Shown here one piece after another: positions 1 to 6,534 of a stretch of DNA of 13,739 nucleotides (position 1 is its first letter; the number at the start of each line of letters is the position of its first letter). The DNA comes from an uncultured Opitutia bacterium (GTDB taxonomy: Bacteria; Verrucomicrobiota; Verrucomicrobiia; Opitutales; UBA953): contig CAIVYX010000201.1 of the NCBI GenBank assembly GCA_903910245.1, positions 1 to 13,739 on the forward strand. The letters are read 5' to 3'. A model generated the notes under the pieces. The model saw only the letters and a list, made by a program, of their open reading frames with translations, did not search any database and had not been told where the DNA came from. Both the position numbers and the translations under genes were made by a program.

Positions 1-962
1 CCTACAATCTCTTCCACTACACCCTGCCGAAGCTTGGCATCCAGGTATCGTTCGTCGATGCCGATGAGCCCGAGAACTTCCGTAAGGCCGTGAAGTCGAA
101 CACCAAGGCCTTCTACGGAGAAGGCCTCGGCAACCCCCGCCTCAACATCTTCCCCTTCGCCGAAGTCGGCAAGATTGCCAAGGAAGTCGGCGTCCCACTC
201 ATCATCGATAACACCGCCCTCTCGCCCTACCTGAATCGTCCGTTCGAGCACGGTGCGAACATTGTCGTCCACTCCGCCACCAAGCACATCGGCGGCCACG
301 GCACATCGATCGGTGGCATCGCCGTCGATGGCGGTAACTTCGACTGGGGCAACGGCAAGTTCCCTGGCTTCACCGAGCCCGACATGTCCTACCACGGTCT
401 GCCCCACTGGGAGGCCTTCAAGGCCTTCGCACCCGCCGGCGGCGCCAACATCGCGTTCATCATGAAGATGCGCCTGCAGTTCCTCCGCGACGTCGGCAGC
501 TGCCTCTCGCCCTTCAACTCCTTCCTGCTCATCCAGGGCCTCGAAACCTTGCACCTCCGCATGGAGCGCCACTGCGCCAACGCGATGAAGGTCGCCCAGT
601 ACCTCGAAGCGCACCCGAAGGTGAAGTGGACGAACTACCCGGGCTTGAAGTCCTCGAAGTACCATGACCTCGCCAACAAGTACCTCACCAACGGCTACGG
701 CGCGCTGGTCGGCTTCGGCCTGAAGTCCGGCCACGAAGGCGGCCGTAAGTTCATCGACTCCCTCGTCCTGCACAGCCACGTCGCCAACATCGGTGACGCC
801 CGCTCGCTGGCGATCCACCCGGCCTCCACGACGCATTCGCAGCTCACCGCCGAGGAGCGCGACAGCGCCGGCGTGACCGACGACTACGTCCGCCTCTCCG
901 TGGGCATCGAGGATATCGAGGACATCATCGCCGACCTCGAGCAGGCGCTGGCCAAGGCCTAA
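1..962 (+). CDS. metY: O-acetylhomoserine sulfhydrylase (MetY), 5'-truncated by window edge
   Basis: PLP-dependent enzyme of the Cys/Met metabolism family. It makes homocysteine from O-acetylhomoserine and sulfide in the cytoplasm (direct sulfhydrylation in methionine synthesis). The reading frame is open from base 3 and continues past the GTG at 90, so the gene begins outside the window. About 319 residues are visible, against roughly 430 for the full family. The PLP-binding lysine sits in SATKHIGGHG (Lys codon 282-284). It is preceded by the cofactor-binding aspartate in LIIDNT and followed downstream by the family signature HPASTTHSQLT. The GFTEPD and SYHG segments are typical of the O-acetylhomoserine branch rather than cystathionine gamma-synthase. 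The gene ends in TAA at 960-962, directly before a strong terminator, so it is the last gene of its transcript. The upstream context and any SAM or cobalamin control lie outside the window. Confidence 0.93.
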   Translation, partial: YNLFHYTLPKLGIQVSFVDADEPENFRKAVKSNTKAFYGEGLGNPRLNIFPFAEVGKIAKEVGVPLIIDNTALSPYLNRPFEHGANIVVHSATKHIGGHGTSIGGIAVDGGNFDWGNGKFPGFTEPDMSYHGLPHWEAFKAFAPAGGANIAFIMKMRLQFLRDVGSCLSPFNSFLLIQGLETLHLRMERHCANAMKVAQYLEAHPKVKWTNYPGLKSSKYHDLANKYLTNGYGALVGFGLKSGHEGGRKFIDSLVLHSHVANIGDARSLAIHPASTTHSQLTAEERDSAGVTDDYVRLSVGIEDIEDIIADLEQALAKA

Positions 963-983
963 GCCTCACGTCATCGACCAATC

Positions 984-1012
984 AGGGCGGGCCTCAAGGC
1001 CCGCCCTTTTTT
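984..1012 (+). terminator. Intrinsic terminator of metY
   Basis: A perfect 10-bp stem (AGGGCGGGCC at 984-993 with GGCCCGCCCT at 998-1007) with a TCAA loop is followed by a run of six T on the plus strand (1007-1012). It lies 21 bases after the metY stop. The T run touches the stop codon (1011-1013) of the convergent acyltransferase gene. On the minus strand the stem is not followed by a T run, so the signal looks one-directional. Confidence 0.93.
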
Positions 1013-2810
1013 ATGCCTGGGCCTTGGTGCCGTCGAAATCGTGATACTCGAGGAACTGTCGCGCACCTTCGTCGCCCATGTAAGCGGCGAGTAGCTTGTG
1101 GTCCGTCTGGGTCAGATCCACGACAATGAGACCGTCCAGACAGCCGCCGAATCCTTCGTCGACATTGAAGGCAATGAGACGGCCGTTGAGCTTGAGGTAG
1201 TGCTTCAAAAGCACGGGCACGGCCTTGGCGTCGGGTTCGAGGTCGCTCACGAGGCTCGAGACATGCTCGAGATCGAAGGCGCAGCGCTGGAGGACGTCCA
1301 GGTCGGCACCGTGCAGGCTCATCGAACGGGGCGGATTCTTGGCCCGCACCAGCGGCAGAAGGTCGTCGGCCAAACGGTTGTTCTTGAGGTAAGAAAGGAT
1401 GAGTTCCTTCGAGGCCTGGCCATACTCAGGATTGATGCTCACCGGGCCGAACAACAAGTGATACTTCGGGAAACGGACGACATAGCGGCCGATGCCGCGC
1501 CAGAGGAGCGGCAAGCTCGTGGGCTTACGTTGGTATTCCTGCCGGATGAACGAACGCCCCATCTCGAGTGCGGGATTCATACGCCGGAAGAAGTCGCCCT
1601 TGAATTCAAAGAGCGTCGAAGTGTAGAGGCCATGCTTGCCCTGCAAGGGGAGGATGCGGTCGGTCGGCCCAAGTCGGTAGCCTCCGACAATCGCCGAATC
1701 CTTGTCGTCCCAGAGCACAATCTGGTCATACCATGCGTCGAAAGCATCGAGGTCGCAATCGAGACCCGTGCCCTCCGAGACCGAACGGAAGGTCGTCTCA
1801 CGCAGGCGACCGATTTCACGCAGGGTATGCGGCAGATCCTTGCCCAGGAAGCGGTAGACCTTGAAGTCACCGTTCGTGAGCAGAAGGTCTTCCGTTGGCA
1901 GGCTTTGCAGCTCGGCACGCAGCAACAGCGGATTCACCGGTGCGATGATGGGGACCCGCGGGGTCACCGGCTTGGCGGCCGCAGCCTTCTCGCGGTCGCT
2001 CCGGCTGGAAAGTAGCTCACAACGGAGGCGTAGAAAACTCGTGGCCTCCGCGTCGTCCGGATGATCCGCCAACTGAGCAGGTGTGACGGGATTAGCCGTG
2101 CGGAGATGGATGACCTTGCCGTGATGATTACGGAACTCGCGAAGCAGGAGCATCGTCCGGAGCTTCGGATGAATTAGGCCGAGCGATTGGAAGAGCCCAG
2201 AGTTACGTCCCTCAATCCGCATAGGAAGAATCGAAGCACCGACCTTGCGCGCCATGCGCACGACCTGCGGCGACCAGACCGGGTCGTCGACGCGACGAGA
2301 CTTCAGACGGAGGCTAGAGACCTCGCCGGCGGGGAAGGTCAAGATGCAGCCGCCCGCACGCAAATGCGCAAGGATGCGGCGGGTGCCCGCGATATTGCCC
2401 GGATTGGCTGCATCCGGGCTGAAGGGATTGACCTCGATCAACCAGGGACGAATACCGGGAATCTGGCTGAGCCAGCGGTTACCGACGACTAAGGCGTCCG
2501 GACGGGCCCGCAGCAGGAAATCCATCGCCACCAATCCGTCGGCCAGACCATGCGGATGATTCGCGACCACGACGAGAGGCCCTGTGCGCGGGATGCGCGC
2601 CAGGCACTGATCGCTCCAGGTGTTGCACACCCCCGCCTGTTCCATCGCAGAGGTGAAGAAATCTGGGCGTCCCGCCACATGGATGCGTTCAAGGAAAGCA
2701 TCGAAAGCGCGGACCTTGAAGAAGCGGTCCAACACGGGCTCAGCCCAGGACAGCGGCCCGAGATTGGCCTTAAGTTCGTCGGTGTTGCTGGGAGCGCGCT
2801 GCGGTGACAT
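1011..2810 (-). CDS. Fused PlsC-type O-acyltransferase / GNAT (OlsB-like) N-acyltransferase, OlsF-like
   Basis: Predicted bifunctional lipid acyltransferase of 599 residues. The N-terminal half has the glycerolipid acyltransferase signature HPHGLADG (residues 85-92; His-X5-Asp spacing) and FPAGE (159-163), the equivalent of the FPEG motif. After a linker (about 265-300), the C-terminal half resembles OlsB/haemolysin-type GNAT acyltransferases, with GGYRLGP (about 376-382) and LEMGRSFIRQEYQR (415-428). In the known bifunctional enzyme OlsF, this domain order joins an O-acyltransferase to an ornithine N-acyltransferase and makes ornithine lipid, a phosphorus-free membrane lipid; acceptor identity here is inferred. 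I chose ATG 2810. A GTG at 2828 would add six residues but lies inside a perfect hairpin, and neither start has a clear Shine-Dalgarno. The gene follows the TatD-family gene by about 60 bases and probably shares its transcript. It converges on metY. A haemolysin-like or lysophospholipid acyltransferase annotation is the likely alternative. Confidence 0.85.
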   Translation of the reverse strand: MSPQRAPSNTDELKANLGPLSWAEPVLDRFFKVRAFDAFLERIHVAGRPDFFTSAMEQAGVCNTWSDQCLARIPRTGPLVVVANHPHGLADGLVAMDFLLRARPDALVVGNRWLSQIPGIRPWLIEVNPFSPDAANPGNIAGTRRILAHLRAGGCILTFPAGEVSSLRLKSRRVDDPVWSPQVVRMARKVGASILPMRIEGRNSGLFQSLGLIHPKLRTMLLLREFRNHHGKVIHLRTANPVTPAQLADHPDDAEATSFLRLRCELLSSRSDREKAAAAKPVTPRVPIIAPVNPLLLRAELQSLPTEDLLLTNGDFKVYRFLGKDLPHTLREIGRLRETTFRSVSEGTGLDCDLDAFDAWYDQIVLWDDKDSAIVGGYRLGPTDRILPLQGKHGLYTSTLFEFKGDFFRRMNPALEMGRSFIRQEYQRKPTSLPLLWRGIGRYVVRFPKYHLLFGPVSINPEYGQASKELILSYLKNNRLADDLLPLVRAKNPPRSMSLHGADLDVLQRCAFDLEHVSSLVSDLEPDAKAVPVLLKHYLKLNGRLIAFNVDEGFGGCLDGLIVVDLTQTDHKLLAAYMGDEGARQFLEYHDFDGTKAQA

Positions 2811-2812
2811 CT

Positions 2813-2828
2813 GTGGCAATGATGCCAC
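2813..2828 (-). repeat. Perfect hairpin just upstream of acyltransferase start
   Basis: GTGGCA and TGCCAC arms (2813-2818 and 2823-2828) flank a 4-base loop and end two bases before the ATG at 2810. In the minus-strand transcript this is a 6-bp hairpin that contains the alternative GTG start. No T run follows, so it is not a terminator. It could affect translation or be incidental. Confidence 0.5.
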
Positions 2829-2870
2829 GAATGTGCGGACGGACGGAGGCGAAACCGTGACAATGTGGTG

Positions 2871-3674
2871 TCAGCCTGTGGCAAAACCAAAGAACTCACG
2901 GGCATTGCGCGTGGCCACCTCGGCGACCTCGTCCGGCGGCAGGCCCAGTAGTTCGGCAGCCTGAGCGCAAATCTCCGGGAGATAGGCGGGGGTATTTTCC
3001 TTACCACGGACGGACTGCGGGGCGAGGTACGGGGCATCGGTCTCCAACATGAGCCGGGCTAGGCCCTGTGCCTTGAGGGCCTGTCGAATCTCCTCCGACT
3101 TGGCGTAGGTGATGATACCGGTGAACGAGGCACGGCCGCCACGCTGGTTGACCTGGCGAACCTGCTCCGGGCCCTCGACGAAACAATGGAAGACGACCTT
3201 GCGCCAATCCACGCCGCTGGCGTCGATCAGCCGCACACAATCGTCGAACGCATGTCGAGAATGGATGACCACCGGACAGCCGAACTGATAGGCCAGCGAA
3301 AGCTGGCGACGGAAAGCTTCCTGCTGCCAGACCTTAACACGTTCGGCTTCGGCGACGTCTGTCGGTAGGCGGAAATAATCCAAGCCAATCTCCCCGAGCG
3401 CCGCAGGAGGCGTGTGGTCGGCGAAATAAGGCGAGATGGCCGCGACGGTCTCCTCCCAGCCTTCCTCCACATGACAAGGGTGGAGACCGACCGTATGTCG
3501 GAAGAAATCAGGCTGCGTGGAGGCGAGGTCACGGTAATCAGACCAGTCCTTGAGGTCCGTGCCGATGGCGACGACGCCTTCGACGCCGGCGGCCCGGCAT
3601 TCGGCCACCCAAGCGGCGAGGCGGCCGGCCTTGAGGGCGTATTCCGGGTGACAATGGGAGTCCAGCAGGCGCAC
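2871..3674 (-). CDS. TatD-family metal-dependent hydrolase
   Basis: A 267-residue TIM-barrel hydrolase of the TatD family (YcfH/YjjV-like). Members are divalent-metal enzymes, with 3'-5' DNA exonuclease or D-aminoacyl-tRNA deacylase activity reported in some; the substrate here cannot be told. All metal-binding positions are visible: the HxH pair in DSHCHPE (His7, His9), the Glu in GEIGLDY (Glu95), the His in VIHSRH (His138), FHCF (His163), and ETDAPYLAP (Asp213). The conserved GLHP (63-66) and NTPAYLP stretches are present, and the length is normal. The start is GTG at 3674, where the family begins with its metal motif. GGGGAG lies 12 bases upstream, a distant but usable ribosome site. The gene is divergent from the EVE-domain gene across 83 bases and is followed by the acyltransferase gene on the same strand. 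Confidence 0.93.
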   Translation of the reverse strand: MRLLDSHCHPEYALKAGRLAAWVAECRAAGVEGVVAIGTDLKDWSDYRDLASTQPDFFRHTVGLHPCHVEEGWEETVAAISPYFADHTPPAALGEIGLDYFRLPTDVAEAERVKVWQQEAFRRQLSLAYQFGCPVVIHSRHAFDDCVRLIDASGVDWRKVVFHCFVEGPEQVRQVNQRGGRASFTGIITYAKSEEIRQALKAQGLARLMLETDAPYLAPQSVRGKENTPAYLPEICAQAAELLGLPPDEVAEVATRNAREFFGFATG

Positions 3675-3757
3675 GCGGTGATTAGGCTCCCCGGCGATGA
3701 AAGCGCAAGACCACAGCCCTGCCTTGAAAAAGCCGCCCTGCCCTGCACGTTGGCCGC

Positions 3758-4219
3758 ATGCACCACTGGCTGATGAAGTCCGAACCTGACGAGTTCTCCT
3801 TCCAGGAACTCGAACACAAGGGCAAGGAACCGTGGACCGGCGTTCGCAATTACCAGGCGCGCAACTTCATGCGCTCCGCCAAGGTCGGCGACCTCGTTCT
3901 TTTCTACCACTCCAACTGCGACGACCCTGGTATCATCGGCGTGGCCAAGGTCTCCAAGGAAGCCTTCGACGACCCCACCCAGTTCGAACCCAAGTCGGAC
4001 TACTACGACGCCAAGTCGACTAAGGACAACCCACGCTGGAGCTGCATCGAGGTCGCGTTCCATCGGGGCTTCAAGCGACTCGTCAGCCTGCCCGACCTCC
4101 GCGACTCCGCGGCGCTCAAGGAAATGCTCATCCTACGACCGGGCAACCGTCTCTCCGTGACGCCCGTGAACGCCGCCGAATTCAAGGCGATCGCCGGACT
4201 AGGCGGACTCAGGAAGTAG
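3758..4219 (+). CDS. EVE-domain protein (THYN1-like)
   Basis: A single-domain EVE protein of 153 residues, the usual size of bacterial stand-alone members. Signatures are WLMKSEPDEFS (residues 4-14), WTGVRNYQARNFMR (26-39), LFYHSN (48-53) followed by GIIGVA, and a C-terminal region typical of the family. EVE domains share the PUA-like fold and, as shown for family members, bind modified nucleobases such as hydroxymethylated or formylated cytosine; the ligand of this one is unknown. There is no fused McrB, HNH or other nuclease domain and no defence gene beside it, so a housekeeping nucleic-acid role is more likely than restriction. The ATG at 3758 fits the family N-terminus (MxxWLMKSEP). No good Shine-Dalgarno is visible. 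The last 11 bases overlap the end of the convergent MFS gene. Confidence 0.92.
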   Translation: MHHWLMKSEPDEFSFQELEHKGKEPWTGVRNYQARNFMRSAKVGDLVLFYHSNCDDPGIIGVAKVSKEAFDDPTQFEPKSDYYDAKSTKDNPRWSCIEVAFHRGFKRLVSLPDLRDSAALKEMLILRPGNRLSVTPVNAAEFKAIAGLGGLRK

Positions 4220-5468
4220 CCTCTTCGAGCGGGAGCCACATCGCCAGGATCGCGGCGGGCAGGAACAGGAACGAAGCGTAGAGCAGCACCGAGCTGAAAT
4301 CGGACGGCTTGGCGAAGATGCCGAAGAAGACCGTACCTGCGGCGGCGAAGACGCGGCCGATATTGTAGCTGAAGCCCGCGCCGGTCGTGCGGAGTAAGGT
4401 CGGGAACAGCGGCGGTAGCGCCATCGTGAAGAGGCCGAAGACACCTTGGCAGAAGCCCACGCCGGCATAGAGCGCATAGGTCGCGCCGAGGCTCCAAGGA
4501 AACGCAAAGGTCAGCGCCATCAGGACGAAGTAGACGCCGAAGAAAGCCGCCAAGGCGCGACGATACCCAAAACGGTGCGCAGCCCAGCCGGAAGCGAAGT
4601 TACCGACGACCGAAGCGGAGATGACGCAGAAGAGCGCGGTGGCAACGACCTCCGCCTTGTCGAGCGAGCGGGCGACGACCTCGGGATGGGAACGGATGAA
4701 GGCCTGCTGCCAGAACATGAAGCACCAGTGGCCGGTCAGCGAGATTGCGCAGAGCGTGGAGGCGATGAACGTCGTCCGACGGATGTCGCTTCCAAAAAGC
4801 CCCATCATCGAAGGCGCCTCCCGCTTCCCCTTCTCGGATGACCATTCGGCGGTCTCGGGGACTTCCTTGCGGATCCAGAGCGTCACGAAAGCCGGCAGGA
4901 CACCGATCAGGAAGACCCAGCGTGGTTCATAGCCTTCGACCTTCTGCAGCAGATAGACTGCGGCAATCGCGGCGAGGATGCCGAAGTTAACCGCGCACTG
5001 CAGCACGGCGGCAATCCACGGGCGCCACTTCTTCGGCCAGGTCTCGGAAAGTAGCGAGGCGCCGACGGCCCATTCGCCGCCGATACCCAAGGCCGCAAGG
5101 AAGCGGAAAATCATCAGCTGCCACCAGGTGTGGGCGAAGAACGACAGACCGGTGAAGAGCGCGTAGGTTAAGATCGTGAGGACGAGCGTACGACTGCGGC
5201 CGAGGCGATCGCCGATGATACCAAAGAACGCGCCTCCCAAGGCCCACCCGAGCAGGAAGGCCGCCTGGATGTAGGACCCATAACGACCGACATCAGGGTC
5301 AGCCTCCTTGACCATCAGTAACTCGGCCACAAAGACGGTGGCGACGAGTGTGTAAAGGTGCAGGTCGAGTCCGTCGAAGAACCAACCCAGCCAGGCCGCG
5401 AGGCCGGACTTCTTCTGGTGGGTCGTCAGCTCGCTGAGCTTGGTGGCTTCGGCGGGGGTGTCGCGCAT
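4209..5468 (-). CDS. MFS transporter (aromatic-acid/sugar-acid:H+ symporter type)
   Basis: A 419-residue major facilitator with about 12 hydrophobic segments and a central cytoplasmic loop (about residues 205-230, rich in Glu/Lys). The TM1 aspartate lies in WFFDGLD (Asp32), as in the aromatic acid:H+ symporter and sialate/metabolite symporter branches. Motif A, GDRLGR, is at 86-91, and the TM4 segment contains RFLAALGIGGEWAVGAS. The substrate is probably a small organic acid, carried with protons across the inner membrane; this is family-level inference. The gene starts at ATG 5468 with no clear Shine-Dalgarno. It lies 66 bases downstream of the ThuA-domain gene, with a GC hairpin between them, so its transcription may be partly uncoupled. 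Its 3' end overlaps the convergent EVE gene by 11 bases. It is related in type to, but clearly different from, the second MFS carrier at 7948-9291. Confidence 0.9.
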   Translation of the reverse strand: MRDTPAEATKLSELTTHQKKSGLAAWLGWFFDGLDLHLYTLVATVFVAELLMVKEADPDVGRYGSYIQAAFLLGWALGGAFFGIIGDRLGRSRTLVLTILTYALFTGLSFFAHTWWQLMIFRFLAALGIGGEWAVGASLLSETWPKKWRPWIAAVLQCAVNFGILAAIAAVYLLQKVEGYEPRWVFLIGVLPAFVTLWIRKEVPETAEWSSEKGKREAPSMMGLFGSDIRRTTFIASTLCAISLTGHWCFMFWQQAFIRSHPEVVARSLDKAEVVATALFCVISASVVGNFASGWAAHRFGYRRALAAFFGVYFVLMALTFAFPWSLGATYALYAGVGFCQGVFGLFTMALPPLFPTLLRTTGAGFSYNIGRVFAAAGTVFFGIFAKPSDFSSVLLYASFLFLPAAILAMWLPLEEATS

Positions 5469-5502
5469 GGGGAGACAGTTGAAACCGCCCAGAAATTAGC
5501 AA

Positions 5503-5522
5503 GGCGGGCTTTGCGGCCCGCC
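5503..5522 (-). terminator. GC hairpin after the ThuA-domain gene, possible terminator
   Basis: A perfect 7-bp stem (GGCGGGC at 5503-5509 with GCCCGCC at 5516-5522) with a 6-base loop lies 12 bases past the ThuA-domain stop. In the minus direction it is followed by TTGCTAATTT, a weak T-rich tract. It may act as a leaky terminator that lowers expression of the downstream MFS gene. Confidence 0.5.
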
Positions 5523-5534
5523 CTGCGTGAGGAC

Positions 5535-6476
5535 TTACTTCTTGGCTTCAGCCTTCTTGGCCGGTGCCTTGGCCTTCGGGGCCGGCGTCGCCGTGAAGGG
5601 CTGATTCGTCATGGCGCCGGGGGCGACCTTGAGGAGATTCGGAGACATGTCCGGAGCCTTGGCGTCGCCGTTGGCCCACTTGAGGCCGCCAATCAGGATC
5701 TGCTGGAAAGTCGGGTTGGTCCAGACGTCTTCGCGGTGACCCATGGCGGTGTAAAAGACGCGACCCTTGCCTTCGTTCTTAGCCCAGCAGTTCGGGTAAG
5801 CGGGGCGCTTGTAATCGTCTCCTTCGAGGGCGGGATCATTGAAGACAGTGAGGACGTGGATCTCAGGACGGAAATCCTTGAGGGTGTACCATTCTTCCTG
5901 GAAGGAGAAGGAGTCGCCGACCTTTTCGAAACCCGGGAAGGTCTTATCGATGACCTTATTCGTGCCGGCCTGCTGCTTTCCGTGACGGATGAATTCGGCA
6001 CCGAGGAAGCAAACGTAGGCATCAGCCTTGTCGCCGTGGTTGGTGAAACGTTCCGGACCCTTCACAGCCTCGTTGTCGGTATGGAAGGTATCGGCGGCGG
6101 AGTGGGTGCCGACGAAGCCCTTGCCGGACTTCACGAAGTCGAAGAGGGCCTGCTTGCCGGCCATGGACATCGGAGGGTTTTTGTCGGTCCCTTCGGAGCA
6201 GAGATCGCCGGTGGTGTAGAACATCACGGTGTCGAACTGAGCGAGGTAGGCGGGCGAGAACTTCGAGCCATCCTTGGAGAAGACGAACTCGATATTGTTG
6301 GCGGCGCCGATCTCAGTGAGCTGCTTCTCAGCGAAGCTGGGCTGCCCCTTCTTGTAAGAGATCACGTCGTGCTCGAAGCCCGAGGACTTGGTGAAGAAAA
6401 GGACCTTGCGCTTAGGAGCGTCGGCGGCGAACGCGCTGAGCGACAGCAGGCAGAGGAGGAAGGAGCGGAGCATCAT
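5535..6476 (-). CDS. Secreted ThuA-domain protein
   Basis: A 313-residue protein with a clear signal peptide (MMLRSFLLCLLSLSAFA, probable cleavage before ADAP) followed by a ThuA-like domain, a class I glutamine-amidotransferase-like fold named after trehalose utilisation. Recognisable stretches are VLFFTKSSGFEHD (25-37), SGKGFVGTHSAADTFH (117-132), FLGAEFIRHG (157-166) and FYTAMGHREDVW (241-252). No enzymatic activity is firmly assigned to this branch; a periplasmic carbohydrate-related role is usually inferred. The tail after residue 295 is an Ala/Pro/Lys-rich low-complexity segment. The frame stays open back to 6722, but that extension lies inside the neighbouring enolase-superfamily gene and lacks family character, so I start at the tandem ATG-ATG (6476). 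No Shine-Dalgarno is evident. The gene follows the enolase-superfamily gene by 58 bases and probably belongs to that operon. Confidence 0.9.
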   Translation of the reverse strand: MMLRSFLLCLLSLSAFAADAPKRKVLFFTKSSGFEHDVISYKKGQPSFAEKQLTEIGAANNIEFVFSKDGSKFSPAYLAQFDTVMFYTTGDLCSEGTDKNPPMSMAGKQALFDFVKSGKGFVGTHSAADTFHTDNEAVKGPERFTNHGDKADAYVCFLGAEFIRHGKQQAGTNKVIDKTFPGFEKVGDSFSFQEEWYTLKDFRPEIHVLTVFNDPALEGDDYKRPAYPNCWAKNEGKGRVFYTAMGHREDVWTNPTFQQILIGGLKWANGDAKAPDMSPNLLKVAPGAMTNQPFTATPAPKAKAPAKKAEAKK

Positions 6477-6534
6477 GGGGGTAGTGTCCCGTGACCAAAC
6501 CCGCCCTGCCCTCCACAGGCAAGCCGATTGGGGC

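Noticed and set aside
1098..2015. 305-codon open frame on the plus strand opposite the acyltransferase fusion
   Set aside because: It is antisense to well-recognised acyltransferase motifs and has no recognisable domain of its own.
3758..4219. EVE-domain gene as part of a modification-dependent defence system
   Set aside because: There is no fused or adjacent nuclease, McrBC-like GTPase, methyltransferase or other defence gene; its neighbours are a TatD-family hydrolase and a transporter.
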